Below, one piece after another: positions 41,788-52,919 of a stretch of 64,000 bases of DNA. The translations under genes were made by a program, and so were the position numbers. Below the pieces are notes generated by a model, which saw only the letters and a program-made list of their open reading frames with translations, did no database searches and was not told where the DNA came from. Numbering within the stretch: the stretch's first letter is position 1; each line of letters starts with the position of its first letter. The stretch comes from Treponema sp. (lineage in GTDB: Bacteria > Spirochaetota > Spirochaetia > Treponematales > Treponemataceae), in NCBI GenBank assembly GCA_016290995.1, contig JAEEVR010000010.1, positions 1 to 64,000 of the forward strand, given 5' to 3'.

Positions 41788-42348
41788 ATGGCAAACGAGT
41801 GGTACATTGTTCAGACCTACACAGGTTATGAAGGCAAGGTGAGCCGCGTAATCCAGCAAAAGTTGGACGCCGGCGAGCTTAGTTCAGACATTGTAAAAAG
41901 CATTAAAGTTCCCGAAGAAGAGCTTGTTGAGATTAAGGACGGAAAGAAAAAGTCCCGCAAAAACAAGATTCTTCCCGGCTACATCATGGCCGAGCTCGAT
42001 TTGCCCGATTTGGGTTGGAAAGAAACTTGCAACAAAATTCGTCATATTCAAGGCGTTTCCGGCTTTGTTGGAACAGCTCCCAACGAGCGCCCGCGCCCGA
42101 TTTCAATCGACGAAGCTAAAAATATTTTGATGCGTTCCGGCGAGATCAAAGGCGAAAGGCCCGCGCGCATCAAGCAAACATACGCCATCGGCGACACAGT
42201 CAAAATCATTGACGGTCCGTTTAAGGAATTTAGCGGAACGGTTGACGCCCTTGACGACGAAAAAGAAAAGCTTACGGTCACTGTCCAGATCTTTGGCCGC
42301 GCCACTCCGGTCGAGCTGAGCATGACCCAAGTGGAAAAAGCTATCTAG
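41788..42348 (+). CDS. nusG: Transcription antitermination/termination factor NusG
   Basis: 186 residues. The NGN domain begins EWYIVQTYTGYEGKVSRVIQQKL and includes PGYIMAELDLPDLGWKETCNKIRHIQGVSGFVG. The C-terminal KOW domain is IGDTVKIIDGPFKEFSGTVDALDDEKEKLTVTVQIFGRATPVEL. It binds RNA polymerase clamp helices and couples to Rho or S10. Normal length, no insertion. Confidence 0.97.
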   Translation: MANEWYIVQTYTGYEGKVSRVIQQKLDAGELSSDIVKSIKVPEEELVEIKDGKKKSRKNKILPGYIMAELDLPDLGWKETCNKIRHIQGVSGFVGTAPNERPRPISIDEAKNILMRSGEIKGERPARIKQTYAIGDTVKIIDGPFKEFSGTVDALDDEKEKLTVTVQIFGRATPVELSMTQVEKAI

Positions 42349-42369
42349 TTGAATCGACCATTTTTGGGA

Positions 42370-42400
42370 GGAACGCTCGTCCGTTGGACTTCTACGTTCC
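42370..42400 (+). promoter_or_regulatory. Hairpin in the rplK-rplA leader, candidate L1 autoregulatory site
   Basis: GGAACG (42370-42375) pairs with CGTTCC (42395-42400). Inside, after an internal loop, GTCC-GTT-GGAC closes the tip. It lies 28 bases before rplK; in other bacteria L1 represses rplK-rplA translation from this position. The match to the L1 consensus is not established here. Confidence 0.4.
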
Positions 42401-42428
42401 GCTAATACCAATTTAGGAGATACACAAA

Positions 42429-42860
42429 ATGGCAAAGAAAGAAGTAACCGCTGTCATCAAACTTCAGTGCCCTGCTGGCGCTGCGACACCGGCCCCGCCG
42501 ATTGGACCCGCCTTGGGCCCTCATGGTGTAAGCGCTCCGAAATTTGTACAGGAATTCAACGACAGAACCAAGAAAATGGAAAAGGGACTTATCATCCCGG
42601 TCGTTCTTACTGTTTACAAAGACAAGTCTTACACATTCATCCTTAAAACCCCTCCAGCAGCCGTTCTTATCAAGAAGGCTCTCAAGTTGGAAAAGGGTTC
42701 TGCGAATCCGCTCCGCGACAAGGTAGGAAAGCTTACCAAGGCGCAGCTTGAAGAAATCGCAAAGACAAAGATGCCCGACATCAACGCGAACGACCTTGAG
42801 GCCGCGAAGAAAATCGTAGCCGGAACCGCTCGCAGCATGGGCGTTGAGGTGGAGGCCTAA
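42429..42860 (+). CDS. rplK: 50S ribosomal protein L11
   Basis: 143 residues. N-terminal [20 protein letters not shown] (the thiostrepton-region proline helix) and C-terminal rRNA-binding domain ending DIEANDLEA-type sequence ([27 protein letters not shown]). ATG after AGGAGATACACAAA. rplA follows immediately at the stop codon. Confidence 0.98.
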   Translation: MAKKEVTAVIKLQCPAGAATPAPPIGPALGPHGVSAPKFVQEFNDRTKKMEKGLIIPVVLTVYKDKSYTFILKTPPAAVLIKKALKLEKGSANPLRDKVGKLTKAQLEEIAKTKMPDINANDLEAAKKIVAGTARSMGVEVEA

Positions 42861-43541
42861 ATGAAACACGGAAAGAATTACCGCGCGGCCGCGGCCAAAT
42901 ACGATCTTACAAAAAAATACGACGTTCCGACAGCCGTTAAAATGGTTCAGGACATGAAGTTCGCCAAGTTCGACGAAACAGTGGAAGCCCACATCAACCT
43001 TAAGTTGGGCAAGAACGCCACAGTTCGCGACACTTTGGTGTTCCCCAACCAGTTTAGAGGCGAAAAGAAGGTTTTGGTATTCTGTAAGGAAGACCGCGTC
43101 CAGGAAGCCTTGAGCGCTGGAGCCGCTTTTGCCGGCTCAACTGAGTACATCGACAAAGTAAAGGGCGGCTGGCTTGATTTTGACATCGCCGTAGCCACTC
43201 CCGACATGATGAAAGATGTAGGACGTTTGGGTATGGTTTTGGGACGCAAAGGCTTGATGCCCAACCCCAAGACTGGAACTGTAACAAACGACATCGCAGC
43301 CGCCATCGGCGAGCTTAAGAAGGGTCGCACGGAATACCGCGCCGACAAAACAGGCATTGTTCATATCGCCGTAGGCAAAGTTTCTATGGATGCTGACAAG
43401 ATTGCCCAGAACGTAGACGCTTTGATCGCCGAAATCGAGCGCAAAAAGCCGTCTGACGCCTCTGCGGACTACATCCGCACAATCTCAATCAGCTCTTCTA
43501 TGGGCCCTGGCGTTTGGATCAACCACAAGGACGAGGAGTAA
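42861..43541 (+). CDS. rplA: 50S ribosomal protein L1
   Basis: 226 residues. Family blocks: KKYDVPTAVKMVQDMKFAKFDETVEAHINL, GKNATVRDTLVFPN, GRLGMVLGRKGLMPNPKTGTVT and AIGELKKGRTEYRADKTGIVHIAVGK. It forms the L1 stalk and probably represses its own rplK-rplA mRNA. rplJ starts three bases after its stop codon. Confidence 0.98.
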   Translation: MKHGKNYRAAAAKYDLTKKYDVPTAVKMVQDMKFAKFDETVEAHINLKLGKNATVRDTLVFPNQFRGEKKVLVFCKEDRVQEALSAGAAFAGSTEYIDKVKGGWLDFDIAVATPDMMKDVGRLGMVLGRKGLMPNPKTGTVTNDIAAAIGELKKGRTEYRADKTGIVHIAVGKVSMDADKIAQNVDALIAEIERKKPSDASADYIRTISISSSMGPGVWINHKDEE

Positions 43542-43544
43542 AAA

Positions 43545-44174
43545 ATGGCAGTTCGTTCAAAGACAATCCAGCCGGCTAAAACAGCCGCTATCGAAGCCGC
43601 CAAGAAAACTCTCGGCGAATACAACGACTTCATTTTCGCGGATTACCGCGGCTTGACTGTAGAGCAGATCACAGCCTTGCGCGGAAAGCTTCGCGAAAAG
43701 AATTCTGCGATTAAAGTTATCAAGAACAACTTTGCCCGCATCGCGTTTGAAGGCATGGACATTAAGGACGTTGCCGAATACCTCAAGGGACCCACGGCTA
43801 TCGCCATGGCCAAAGAGGATTCAAACGAAACAGCCAAAGTTTTGTTCGACTTTGCTAAAGAAGCCCCCGCGCTTAAAGTAAAGGGCGCTTTGGTCAACAA
43901 AGAAGTTTACGATGTTGCCAAGATCGAGGCCTATTCAAAGGTTCCCGGAAAGAAGCAGCTTATCGCTATGCTTATGTCTGCCATCAACGGACCGGCCCAA
44001 AAGCTCGCCGCCACATTGCAGGCTTATGTTGACAAAAAATCTAAGGAAGGCGATGCCCCCGCGGCCGCGCCCGCTCCTGCAGCCGAAGCCGCCGCTCCCG
44101 CAGCGGAAGCTCCCGCTGCCCCTGCCGCCGAGGCTCCAGCAGCTCCCGCCGCTGACGCCGCTCCGCAGGCTTAA
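43545..44174 (+). CDS. rplJ: 50S ribosomal protein L10 with Ala/Pro-rich tail
   Basis: 209 residues, longer than the usual 165-175. The core is standard ([54 protein letters not shown]). The extra C-terminus of about 37 residues consists almost only of Ala, Pro and Glu (residues about 172-209), after the helix that anchors L7/L12 dimers. Only three bases separate it from rplA, so the L10-binding leader known upstream of rplJ in other bacteria has no room here. Confidence 0.97.
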   Translation: MAVRSKTIQPAKTAAIEAAKKTLGEYNDFIFADYRGLTVEQITALRGKLREKNSAIKVIKNNFARIAFEGMDIKDVAEYLKGPTAIAMAKEDSNETAKVLFDFAKEAPALKVKGALVNKEVYDVAKIEAYSKVPGKKQLIAMLMSAINGPAQKLAATLQAYVDKKSKEGDAPAAAPAPAAEAAAPAAEAPAAPAAEAPAAPAADAAPQA

Positions 44175-44305
44175 ATGCAATTAAACCGCAGTCAGGCTTC
44201 ATCAGCTGTCGACTGTCTGCGGTAAAAGCTCAAGGCGTTTCTTGGAAACAGCCTTGGCCGCGGCGGATTTCCGCAGCGAATATCAAACATTATGGAGAAG
44301 ACAAT
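44175..44305 (+). promoter_or_regulatory. Structured 131-base gap between rplJ and rplL
   Basis: Hairpins in order: CCGCAG...CTGCGG (about 44187-44222), AAGGC-GTTTC-TTG-GAAAC-A-GCCTT (about 44230-44255) and CGGCGGATTTCCG (about 44257-44272), then GGAGAAG as rplL ribosome site. No clear promoter. It may tune the higher synthesis of L7/L12 relative to L10. Confidence 0.4.
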
Positions 44306-44689
44306 ATGGCAGCTTTGACAAATGATCAGATTTTGGACGCTATCGCGTCAATGAGCGTTCTGGAAGCCTCAGAACTCGTAAAGGCTATGGAAGAGAAGTT
44401 CGGCGTAACAGCCGCTGTAGCCGTAGCCGCCGGTCCCGCCGCTGGTGGAGCCGCCGCCGCCGCTGATGACGAGCAGACAGAATTCTCTGTTAGCTTGGAT
44501 TCATTCGACGCCGCCAAGAAGATTGGCGTTATCAAGGCCGTTAAGGCTCTTACAAACCTCGGACTTGGCGAAGCCAAGGCTTTGGTTGAAGGCGCTCCGA
44601 AAGTTCTCAAAGAGGGCTTGAGCAAGGCCGATGCCGACAAGTGGATTGCCGACATCACAGCCGCCGGTGGAAAGGCCAGCAAGAAATAA
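44306..44689 (+). CDS. rplL: 50S ribosomal protein L7/L12
   Basis: 127 residues. N-terminal dimerisation domain ([29 protein letters not shown]), Ala/Gly-rich hinge ([20 protein letters not shown]) and C-terminal factor-binding domain ([59 protein letters not shown]). Normal length. A large hairpin-T-run follows before rpoB. Confidence 0.98.
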   Translation: MAALTNDQILDAIASMSVLEASELVKAMEEKFGVTAAVAVAAGPAAGGAAAAADDEQTEFSVSLDSFDAAKKIGVIKAVKALTNLGLGEAKALVEGAPKVLKEGLSKADADKWIADITAAGGKASKK

Positions 44690-44726
44690 GGCTTTTTTGC
44701 CAAACGCGCTTGCCTTGCGGCGGGCG

Positions 44727-44789
44727 CGAAAACTCCCGGGAGCGGGGCGGATTTTGTCCGTTTCGCTTTCGGGAGCGTTTTCGTTTTTT
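44727..44789 (+). terminator. Large terminator-like attenuator between rplL and rpoB
   Basis: An 18-base stem with G-T pairs (44734-44751 against 44757-44774, TTTTG-type loop), extended by CGAAAAC/GTTTTCG across a two-base bulge, then TTTTTT. It sits where E. coli has the partial rplL-rpoB attenuator. No convincing promoter is visible between it and rpoB, so read-through probably supplies rpoBC. Confidence 0.7.
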
Positions 44790-44899
44790 GATCTTTGTAA
44801 TTATTTTAAGTGTTTTACGGGCGGTTTTTTTTGTGCTGAACAGAGTTTCTGTTTGTAGCAAAGAATTCTGACCTAACAATAAAACAACGGGGGACCTTA

Positions 44900-47800
44900 A
44901 TGTTCGCAAAAAGCCGGACAATCAACCGTCAGTACTATGGTAAGGACATCAAGTCTTCAATGGATGTCCCGAATCTTATCGAAATTCAAACAGCGTCGTA
45001 TGAATACTTCCTTCAGCGCAAAAATTTGGAAGAGGGCAAGCCCCTTCTTAACCAGGGTTTGCAGGAAGCCTTCTCTTCAACATTCCCGATCGAAAGCCCC
45101 AACGGCGACATGACTCTTGACTATGAAAAGTATAGGCTTGATTTTGAGGGAATTAAGTGCTCCGAATTGGAATGCAAGCAAAAGGGCCTCACTTACGCGG
45201 TTCCTTTAAAGGCCGTCATCAACCTTATTTTTAAGGATACTGGCGCCATTCTCCAAAGAGAAATATATATGGGCGACATTCCGCTCATGACTGATCGCGG
45301 AACTTTCATCATCAGCGGAAACGAGCGCGTAGTCGTATCGCAGATTCACCGCTCTCCGAACGTAATTTTCAACTATGACAAGGGCGTGTGGGGAAGCCGC
45401 ATCATTCCTTACCGCGGATCTTGGCTTGAGTTTGAAATCGACCAGAAAAAAGAATTGATTTTTGCAAAGATTGACCGCAAGAAAAAAATCTTGGGAACAA
45501 TCTTCTTGCGCGCGCTTGGTTTTGAAAGCCGCGAAGAAATCATCAAGGTCTTCTACCAGACGGAAAAAGTCGCCGTAAAGAACAGCAACAGCGCTCGCGA
45601 AGCGATTGTTGGCAAAGTTCTTTCTAAGGCCATTTACATAAAGGATTCAGAGTCCGGCGAAGAAAAGAAGCTCTTTAAGGCCGCCACTCGTTTGCATCCG
45701 CACGACATCGACGACTTGATCGCCAACGGCATCAAAGAAATCGAAGTCATCAAGTTTGACACACGCAAGAATCCCGACGACAAGGAAGAAAAGAACCTTT
45801 CTCTTGCCAGCGACATCATCATCAACTGCTTTGAGCGCGAGGAAATCAAGTTCGTAAAAGAAGGCAACGAGTCTGACGAGCCGACAAAAGAAGAAGCCTT
45901 GAGCGCCGTTTACAGCGTTCTCTTGCCCGGCGAACCGATCACTTTTGAAAACGCGGAAAAAGACTTGGAGTCAATGTTCTTCTCCGACCGCCGCTACGAC
46001 TTGGGTCGCGTTGGCCGCTACAAGCTTAACAAAAAGTTTGACTACAATCCTCCGTTGGAAACGCACACTTTGGAAAAGGACGACATCACTAACACGATGA
46101 AGTACTTGATCAAGGTTTACATCGGCGAGGAAACTAAGGACGACATCGACCACTTGGGCGCCCGCCGCATCCGTTCCGTCGGCGAATTGTTGACTAACAG
46201 CATCAAGACAGCCTTTGCGAGAATGGATCGCATCGCCAAAGACAGAATGCAGAGCAAGGAATTTGAAACTCTCAAGCCCTCTGACTTGATTTCTTCAAAG
46301 CCGATCAGCGCCGCAATCAAAGAGTTCTTTGGCTCTTCACAGCTCTCTCAGTTCATGGACCAGATCAACCCGCTTGCCGAGCTTACTCACAAGCGCCGCT
46401 TGAACGCTTTGGGACCCGGCGGTCTTTCACGCGACCGCGCCGGATTTGAAGTCCGCGACGTCCACTACTCTCACTATGGACGCATGTGCCCGATCGAAAC
46501 TCCTGAAGGACCGAACATCGGTTTGATCGTTTCGTTGGCCATTTACACTCGCGTAAACGACTACGGCTTCCTTGAGGCTCCTTACCGCAAGATCGAAAAC
46601 GGAAAGGCCACAAAGAAAGTTGAGTACCTCTCAGCCATGGACGAAGACAAGTACTACATCGGCCAGGTAAGCGAAGGCATGAAGGCCGACGGATCGTTCG
46701 CGACTGACATGATTTCTTGCCGCCACAGAGGCGACTATACAACACGTTCTCCAAAAGACGTTCAGTATATGGACGTTTCTCCGCGCCAGGTAATTTCTGT
46801 TTCCGCCGCGCTCATTCCTTTCTTGGAGCACGACGACGCCAACCGCGCCTTGATGGGCTGCAACATGCAGCGCCAGGCCGTTCCTCTTTTGTTTCCGGAG
46901 CCTCCGCACGTTGGAACCGGAATGGAGCAAAAGTGCGCCTACGACTCTGGCGTTTTGGTTAAGGCCAAGCGCGCCGGCGAAGTTGTTAAAGTTACAAGCG
47001 AATGCGTAACTGTCAAGCCCGAAGGCGGAAAGCGCGGCGAGGTTGACAACTACGTTCTTCTTAAGTACCAGCGCACAAACAACGACACTTGCAACCACCA
47101 GCGCCCGACTGTTGAAGTTGGCGAAAAAGTTCAGGAAGGCTCAGTCCTCGCTGACGGACCCGCTACATTCAACGGCGAGTTGGCCCTTGGCCGCAACATT
47201 CTTGTTGGCTTCGTTCCGTGGAACGGATACAACTATGAGGACGCCGTTCTTATCAGCAAGCGCGTTGTAAAGGAAGACATGTATACTTCCATCCACATCA
47301 AGGAATTCTCAGTTGAAATTCGCGAGACTAAGCTTGGTCCCGAAAAAATCATGCGCGACATTCCTAACACCGCCATGAAGAATCTTGACAACCTTGACGC
47401 GGAAGGCATCATCCGTATCGGCGCCAAAGTAAAGAGCGGCGACATCTTGGTTGGAAAAGTCACTCCCAAGAGCGAAGCGGAAACCACTCCCGAATTTAAA
47501 TTGCTCAACTCGATCTTTGGCGAAAAGGCCAAAGACGTTCGCGACACTTCATTGCGCGTTCCGCACGGAGTTGAAGGCGTTGTAATCGACATTCAGCGCC
47601 TTAAGAGGAGCGAAGGCAATGACTTGAACCCCGGCGTTGACCAGGTTGTAAAAGTAATGATCGCCAACAAGCGCAAGCTCCGCGAAGGCGACAAGATGGC
47701 CGGACGCCACGGAAACAAGGGTGTTGTTTCGCGCATCTTGCCCGAAGAAGACATGCCCTACTTGGAAGACGGAACTCCGCTTGACGTTTGCTTGAACCCC

Positions 47801-48448
47801 TTGGGCGTTCCTTCGCGAATGAACATCGGACAGATTATGGAATCTGAGCTTGGAATCGCCGGAAAGTACTTGAACCAGTTCTTTGAGTCGCCGGTATTCC
47901 AGTCGCCCAGCCAAGAGCAGATTGCCAAAAAGCTTGAGGAAGCCGGACTTTCAAAAGATTGTAAGCAAATCGTTCGCGACGGCCGCACAGGCGAGCCTTT
48001 CGTTAACCCGATTTTTGTCGGCGTCATCTACTATATGAAGCTGCACCACTTGGTTGACGACAAGATGCACGCCCGCTCAACCGGTCCTTACTCTTTGGTC
48101 ACACAGCAGCCGTTGGGAGGAAAAGCCCAGTTCGGCGGCCAGCGTCTTGGAGAAATGGAAGTTTGGGCGCTCGAAGCCTATGGCGCCGCCAACACATTGC
48201 AGGAAATGATGACCATCAAATCCGACGATATGAACGGCCGCTCAAAAGTTTACGAGTCAATAGTAAAAGGCGAGCCTTCAACTCCCGCTGGAGTTCCGGA
48301 ATCATTCAACGTATTGGTTCAGGAATTGCGCGGCTTGGCTCTTGACTTTACGATCTACGACGCTAAGGGCAAGCAAATCGCCCTTACCGAACGCGACCAA
48401 GAATTGATTGACAAAGCTTCTAGCGGCTTTGACAAGGGAGATGAATAA
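44900..48448 (+). CDS. rpoB: DNA-directed RNA polymerase subunit beta
   Basis: 1182 residues, compact compared with E. coli (1342), lacking its large lineage insertions. Rifampicin region [20 protein letters not shown] then [11 protein letters not shown]: Asn502 occupies the E. coli Ser531 position, and Ile replaces Asn518. [33 protein letters not shown] and the C-terminal [25 protein letters not shown] are intact. ATG after GGGGGACC. rpoC starts on the last base of its stop codon. Confidence 0.99.
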   Translation: MFAKSRTINRQYYGKDIKSSMDVPNLIEIQTASYEYFLQRKNLEEGKPLLNQGLQEAFSSTFPIESPNGDMTLDYEKYRLDFEGIKCSELECKQKGLTYAVPLKAVINLIFKDTGAILQREIYMGDIPLMTDRGTFIISGNERVVVSQIHRSPNVIFNYDKGVWGSRIIPYRGSWLEFEIDQKKELIFAKIDRKKKILGTIFLRALGFESREEIIKVFYQTEKVAVKNSNSAREAIVGKVLSKAIYIKDSESGEEKKLFKAATRLHPHDIDDLIANGIKEIEVIKFDTRKNPDDKEEKNLSLASDIIINCFEREEIKFVKEGNESDEPTKEEALSAVYSVLLPGEPITFENAEKDLESMFFSDRRYDLGRVGRYKLNKKFDYNPPLETHTLEKDDITNTMKYLIKVYIGEETKDDIDHLGARRIRSVGELLTNSIKTAFARMDRIAKDRMQSKEFETLKPSDLISSKPISAAIKEFFGSSQLSQFMDQINPLAELTHKRRLNALGPGGLSRDRAGFEVRDVHYSHYGRMCPIETPEGPNIGLIVSLAIYTRVNDYGFLEAPYRKIENGKATKKVEYLSAMDEDKYYIGQVSEGMKADGSFATDMISCRHRGDYTTRSPKDVQYMDVSPRQVISVSAALIPFLEHDDANRALMGCNMQRQAVPLLFPEPPHVGTGMEQKCAYDSGVLVKAKRAGEVVKVTSECVTVKPEGGKRGEVDNYVLLKYQRTNNDTCNHQRPTVEVGEKVQEGSVLADGPATFNGELALGRNILVGFVPWNGYNYEDAVLISKRVVKEDMYTSIHIKEFSVEIRETKLGPEKIMRDIPNTAMKNLDNLDAEGIIRIGAKVKSGDILVGKVTPKSEAETTPEFKLLNSIFGEKAKDVRDTSLRVPHGVEGVVIDIQRLKRSEGNDLNPGVDQVVKVMIANKRKLREGDKMAGRHGNKGVVSRILPEEDMPYLEDGTPLDVCLNPLGVPSRMNIGQIMESELGIAGKYLNQFFESPVFQSPSQEQIAKKLEEAGLSKDCKQIVRDGRTGEPFVNPIFVGVIYYMKLHHLVDDKMHARSTGPYSLVTQQPLGGKAQFGGQRLGEMEVWALEAYGAANTLQEMMTIKSDDMNGRSKVYESIVKGEPSTPAGVPESFNVLVQELRGLALDFTIYDAKGKQIALTERDQELIDKASSGFDKGDE

Positions 48449-51400
48449 TGCGCGATATCGAAGATTTTGACAGTATTAAAATAAAATTGGCCTCGCCGGA
48501 CACGATCCGCGCTTGGTCTTACGGCGAAGTAAAAAAGGCCGAGACAATCGGCTACCGCACTTTGCGTCCTGAGCGCGACGGTCTTTTCTGCGAACGCATT
48601 TTTGGAACCACTAAGGAATGGGAATGCTATTGCGGAAAGTTCAAGTCAATCCGCTACAAGGGCGTAATTTGCGACCGCTGCGGCGTTGAAGTAACTCACT
48701 TTAAAGTTCGCCGCGAACGCACCGGCCACATCGAGTTGGCCGCTCCGGTAAGCCACATTTGGTATTACCGCTCGGTTCCCAGCCGCATGGGAAAGCTTTT
48801 GGACTTGCCGGTTGGATCTTTGAAGAGCGTTTTGTATTACGAAAAATACATCGTCATCGATCCGGGCGAGACTGACCTTAAGAAAATGCAGCTCTTGAGC
48901 GAGGACGAGTATCGCGAAGCCCAGGAACGCTACGGCCAGTCATTTGTTGCCGGCATGGGCGCCGAAGCGATTAAGACTTTGCTTGAGGGCTTGGACCTAG
49001 ACGCCTTGGCCGCGGAACTTCGCGCCAAGATGATCGAAAAGGGCGCCAAGAGCGACAAGCATCTTCTTAGCCGCATCGAAATCGTGGAAAACTTCCGCGC
49101 TTCCGGCAACAAGGCTTCTTGGATGATTTTGGACGTCGTTCCCGTTATGCCGCCTGAGTTGCGCCCGATGGTTCAACTTGACGGAGGAAGATTCGCCACA
49201 TCCGACCTTAACGACTTGTACCGCCGCGTAATCAACCGCAACAACCGCCTTAAGAGATTGCTTGCCCTCAACGCGCCTGACATTATTATCCGCAACGAAA
49301 AGCGAATGTTGCAGGAAGCCGTTGACTCATTGTTCGACAACTCTAGAAGAAAGGGCCGCTCAATCAAGGGCGCCTCTAACAGGCCGCTTAAGTCAATCAG
49401 CGACATGATCAAAGGAAAGCAGGGCCGCTTCCGCCAGAACTTGCTTGGTAAGCGCGTAGACTATTCAGGACGCTCTGTAATCGTTGTTGGACCGGAACTC
49501 AAGCTTTGGCAGTGCGGACTTCCGACAAAGATGGCGCTTGAATTGTTCAAGCCTTTCATCATGAAAAAATTGATGGACAAGGGAGTTGCCTTTAACCTTA
49601 AAAAGGCCAAGCTTTATGTTGAGCAGGAAGCCCCCGAAGTGTTCGCCGTTCTTGACGAAGTTGTAAGCGAGCACCCGGTATTGTTGAACCGCGCTCCTAC
49701 ATTGCACCGCTTGGGAATCCAAGCCTTTGAGCCTGTATTGGTAGAAGGCAAGGCGCTCAAGTTGCACCCGCTTGCTTGTAAAGCCTTTAACGCCGACTTT
49801 GACGGCGACCAGATGGCTATCCACGTTCCGCTCACTCAGGCCGCTCAGATGGAGTGCTGGACATTGATGCTCAGTGCCCGCAACTTGCTTGACCCGGCCA
49901 ACGGCGGAACAATCGTATATCCGTCACAGGACATGGTATTGGGAATCTACTATATGACTTCCGTAAAGCCCCATGCCAAGGGAGAAGGCAAGCGCTTTTC
50001 TTCCGCTGACGAAGTTCGCATGGCCGCCGAGTGCGGAAACATCGAATGGCAGGCCAAGATCAAAGTTCCCGCTCCTAAGGATTCTTTCGACGAAGGAAAA
50101 TTCAAGAAGGGCGACTTGATCGAGACGACAGCCGGAACATTGGCCTTTAACGAGGCTATGCCCGACGAAGTCAACTACGTAAACGAACAGTACGGCGACA
50201 AAAAGCTTAAGAGCATGATCGAGAAAGTTTACCACGACAAGGGCTCTTGGCTTACAATCCAAATGCTCGACGCCATCAAGGCTGTCGGCTACAAGAACGC
50301 CACTTTCTACGGAGCCACTCTTTCTATGGACGACATTCTCGTTCCCAAAGAAAAGAAGGACATGGTCGCCAAGGCCAATAAAGAAGTAGAAGAAATTGTT
50401 CGCCAGTACACCGACGGACGCATAACCGAAGACGAACGCTACAACAAGGTAACCGACATTTGGCAGCGCACAAACGAAAAGCTCACCGACGTTATGTACG
50501 AACAGCTTGAAAAGAACAAAGACGGCTTTAACACAATTTACATGATGGCCAAATCCGGCGCCCGCGGTTCCAAAAAGCAGATTTCTCAGCTTGCGGCTAT
50601 GCGCGGCTTGATGGCCAAGCCTAACGGAGACATCATTGAATTGCCCGTACGCTCTAACTTCTATGAAGGACTTTCGGTTATCGAATACTTCATTTCTACA
50701 AACGGCGCCCGCAAAGGTTTGTCGGACACCGCTCTTAAGACAGCCGACGCTGGTTACATGACTCGCCGTTTGGTTGACGTTGCCCAAGACGTTGTTATCA
50801 ACGAAGACGATTGCGGCACAATCAACGGAATCGATTACGCGGCCATCAAAGACGGCGATGACATCATCGAGCGCTTGGCCGACCGAATCGAAGGCCACTT
50901 TACAATCGAGCGCGTAGTGCACCCGATTACCGGCGAAGTTCTCTGCGACGTTAACTCTTACATCGACGAAAACTTGGCCAAGAAAATCGAGGAAGCCGGC
51001 GTTGAAAAGGTTAAGCTCCGCACCGTTCTTACTTGCGAAGCCAAGCACGGCGTTTGCGTTAAGTGCTACGGAAAGAACTTGGCCCGCAACAAGGTTGTCG
51101 AAATCGGCGAAGCGGTCGGAATTGTAGCCGCCCAGTCAATCGGTCAGCCGGGTACTCAGCTTACCCTTCGAACATTCCACGCTGGCGGCGCCGCGTCTAA
51201 GGTAACTCAGGACAACAACATTGTCCTCAAGTTCCCGGCCATCATTGACAAGATCGAAGGAACCAGCGTTCAGACAAAAGAAGGCCGCTTGTTCACTCGT
51301 AAGGGCAAGATGCTTGTCACTCGCATTATCGACAGCGTTGAGACAAAAGACGGAAAGCTTGCCGTTAAAGACGGCGACCGCGTTCTTAAGGGAACTGTTT

Positions 51401-52728
51401 TGTTCAACTCTAAGAACGGCGACCTTGCCGCTAAAGAAAACGGAATCATCCTTATTAAGGACAAAGTGCTTTACCTTATCGGAAACGAGCAAAAGCAAGA
51501 AATTGCCAACGGCTCAATCATCTCTGTTAAGGAAGGCCAGATTGTCGCAAAAGACGCCGTTATCGGAACTTTGCTTGACGCTTACTCAGAGCCGATCATC
51601 GCCGAAAACGACGGTTACATCCACTTTGAGGACATCGACGATTCTACAGTTGAGTCTCACGTTGACGAGCAGTCGGGCGTTACAGAGCGCATCATCAGCG
51701 ACTTGCACCTTGACGAGCGCCAGCCGCGCATCCACATCACTGACGAAGACGGAAACGAGCTTGGAAGCTACTACTTGCCGGCCGGCGCCATTCTTAGCGT
51801 TGACGACAAGCAAAAGGTTAGCGCGGGCGTTGTTTTGGCCAAAATGCCAAAAGCCGCCCAAAAGTCAAACGACATCACCGGCGGTCTTCCGCGCGTATCT
51901 GAATTGTTCGAAGCCCGCAAGTCTGTCAGCCCCAGCGTTTTGTCGCAGATTTCCGGAACCGTTAAGTTCAAGGATCTTAAGAAGGGCAAGCGCGTGATCG
52001 CCGTAGAAGACAAGTACGGCCGCGTTTACGAGCATCTCGTTCCGATCTCTAAGCGAATGCTTGTTCGCGACGGAGACAAGGTTGAGGCCGGCGAGCAGCT
52101 TTGCGACGGACAGCCCAGCCCCCACGAGATTCTTGCGATTAAGGGCGAGAACGCTTTGCAGAATTATTTGATGGACGAAATCCAGCAGGTTTACCGCGCC
52201 CAGGGCGTAAGCATCAACGACAAGCACATCGGCATCATCGTTCGCCAGATGTTGCGCAAGGTTGAGATTGTTGCCGTAGGCGACACCCGCTTTATCTTTG
52301 GCCAGCAGGTTGACAAGTACCGCTTCCGCGAAGAAAACGCTCGCGTTATCGCCGAAGGCGGACAGCCGGCTGTCGGACGCCCGATGTTCCAGGGAATCAC
52401 AAAGGCTTCGTTGAACGTAGACTCTTTCATCTCCGCGGCTTCGTTCCAGGAGACTACAAAGGTTCTTACCAACGCCGCCATTTCTGGTTCAGTGGATCCG
52501 CTCCGCGGCGTAAAGGAAAACGTAGCAATTGGCCATATGATTCCGGCCGGAACAGGCATCAGGAATTACAAGGGCGTTAAGGTTTACGATTCCGGAGACC
52601 AGGATTTGGACATCCAGATGAACGAAATCATCGAAAAGCGCCGAATCGAAAAGGAGCTTGCCGAAGCTGAGGCTGAGCGCGAAAAGGAAGCCGCCACAGC
52701 CAGCTTTGACAACGAGGACCAGGACTGA
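48448..52728 (+). CDS. rpoC: DNA-directed RNA polymerase subunit beta'
   Basis: 1426 residues. N-terminal zinc site [20 protein letters not shown], active-site Mg loop [12 protein letters not shown] (Asn448-), and the second zinc site with [17 protein letters not shown]. The bridge helix/trigger loop region is intact ([31 protein letters not shown]). An insertion between trigger-loop halves (about residues 925-1165) has barrel-sandwich hybrid repeats. An acidic tail closes the protein. One-base overlap with rpoB. Confidence 0.99.
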   Translation: MRDIEDFDSIKIKLASPDTIRAWSYGEVKKAETIGYRTLRPERDGLFCERIFGTTKEWECYCGKFKSIRYKGVICDRCGVEVTHFKVRRERTGHIELAAPVSHIWYYRSVPSRMGKLLDLPVGSLKSVLYYEKYIVIDPGETDLKKMQLLSEDEYREAQERYGQSFVAGMGAEAIKTLLEGLDLDALAAELRAKMIEKGAKSDKHLLSRIEIVENFRASGNKASWMILDVVPVMPPELRPMVQLDGGRFATSDLNDLYRRVINRNNRLKRLLALNAPDIIIRNEKRMLQEAVDSLFDNSRRKGRSIKGASNRPLKSISDMIKGKQGRFRQNLLGKRVDYSGRSVIVVGPELKLWQCGLPTKMALELFKPFIMKKLMDKGVAFNLKKAKLYVEQEAPEVFAVLDEVVSEHPVLLNRAPTLHRLGIQAFEPVLVEGKALKLHPLACKAFNADFDGDQMAIHVPLTQAAQMECWTLMLSARNLLDPANGGTIVYPSQDMVLGIYYMTSVKPHAKGEGKRFSSADEVRMAAECGNIEWQAKIKVPAPKDSFDEGKFKKGDLIETTAGTLAFNEAMPDEVNYVNEQYGDKKLKSMIEKVYHDKGSWLTIQMLDAIKAVGYKNATFYGATLSMDDILVPKEKKDMVAKANKEVEEIVRQYTDGRITEDERYNKVTDIWQRTNEKLTDVMYEQLEKNKDGFNTIYMMAKSGARGSKKQISQLAAMRGLMAKPNGDIIELPVRSNFYEGLSVIEYFISTNGARKGLSDTALKTADAGYMTRRLVDVAQDVVINEDDCGTINGIDYAAIKDGDDIIERLADRIEGHFTIERVVHPITGEVLCDVNSYIDENLAKKIEEAGVEKVKLRTVLTCEAKHGVCVKCYGKNLARNKVVEIGEAVGIVAAQSIGQPGTQLTLRTFHAGGAASKVTQDNNIVLKFPAIIDKIEGTSVQTKEGRLFTRKGKMLVTRIIDSVETKDGKLAVKDGDRVLKGTVLFNSKNGDLAAKENGIILIKDKVLYLIGNEQKQEIANGSIISVKEGQIVAKDAVIGTLLDAYSEPIIAENDGYIHFEDIDDSTVESHVDEQSGVTERIISDLHLDERQPRIHITDEDGNELGSYYLPAGAILSVDDKQKVSAGVVLAKMPKAAQKSNDITGGLPRVSELFEARKSVSPSVLSQISGTVKFKDLKKGKRVIAVEDKYGRVYEHLVPISKRMLVRDGDKVEAGEQLCDGQPSPHEILAIKGENALQNYLMDEIQQVYRAQGVSINDKHIGIIVRQMLRKVEIVAVGDTRFIFGQQVDKYRFREENARVIAEGGQPAVGRPMFQGITKASLNVDSFISAASFQETTKVLTNAAISGSVDPLRGVKENVAIGHMIPAGTGIRNYKGVKVYDSGDQDLDIQMNEIIEKRRIEKELAEAEAEREKEAATASFDNEDQD

Positions 52729-52735
52729 ACAAGCA

Positions 52736-52800
52736 GCGTCCGGGCAACGCCTTAGGACGCGGCGAAACCGCTCGAAATAGCCGTTAAGGTTGTTCGAGCG
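52736..52800 (+). promoter_or_regulatory. Two hairpins after rpoC
   Basis: GCGTCC...GGACGC (52736-52760) and a perfect 8-base stem CGCTCGAA...TTCGAGCG (52769-52800, 16-base loop). Neither has a T-run, so they look like mRNA 3'-end or processing structures rather than intrinsic terminators. Confidence 0.5.
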
Positions 52801-52821
52801 AAAACACGAGCGGTGAAGCGC

Positions 52822-52850
52822 TTGACGAAATCGCGAGATTTTGTTAGAGT
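52822..52850 (+). promoter_or_regulatory. Promoter of rpsL-rpsG
   Basis: -35 TTGACG (52822-52827), 17 bases, -10 TAGAGT (52845-52850). The leader of about 63 bases contains a hairpin CCGGG-GGTGCTG-CCCGG (52878-52894) followed by AAAGGAGA before rpsL, a possible S7-type control site. Confidence 0.6.
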
Positions 52851-52919
52851 AGCCGTTACCGCTATAAATGAATTTAACCGGGGGTGCTGCCCGGCAATTT
52901 ATAAAGGAGACATTTTTAG

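Noticed and set aside
49924..51048. A 374-codon frame on the minus strand inside rpoC
   Set aside because: Shadow of the strongly biased rpoC codons in an antisense frame; rpoC is intact and highly conserved across this stretch.
51221..51997. A 258-codon Ser/Leu-rich frame overlapping rpoC in another frame
   Set aside because: Its composition is a frame-shifted reading of the rpoC codons; no start site or homology signal.
52762..52800. Relationship between the rpoC 3' hairpin and the palindrome at 10411-10619 (shared CGAAACCGCTCGA)
   Set aside because: Only 13 bases match and the surrounding structures differ, so chance cannot be excluded.
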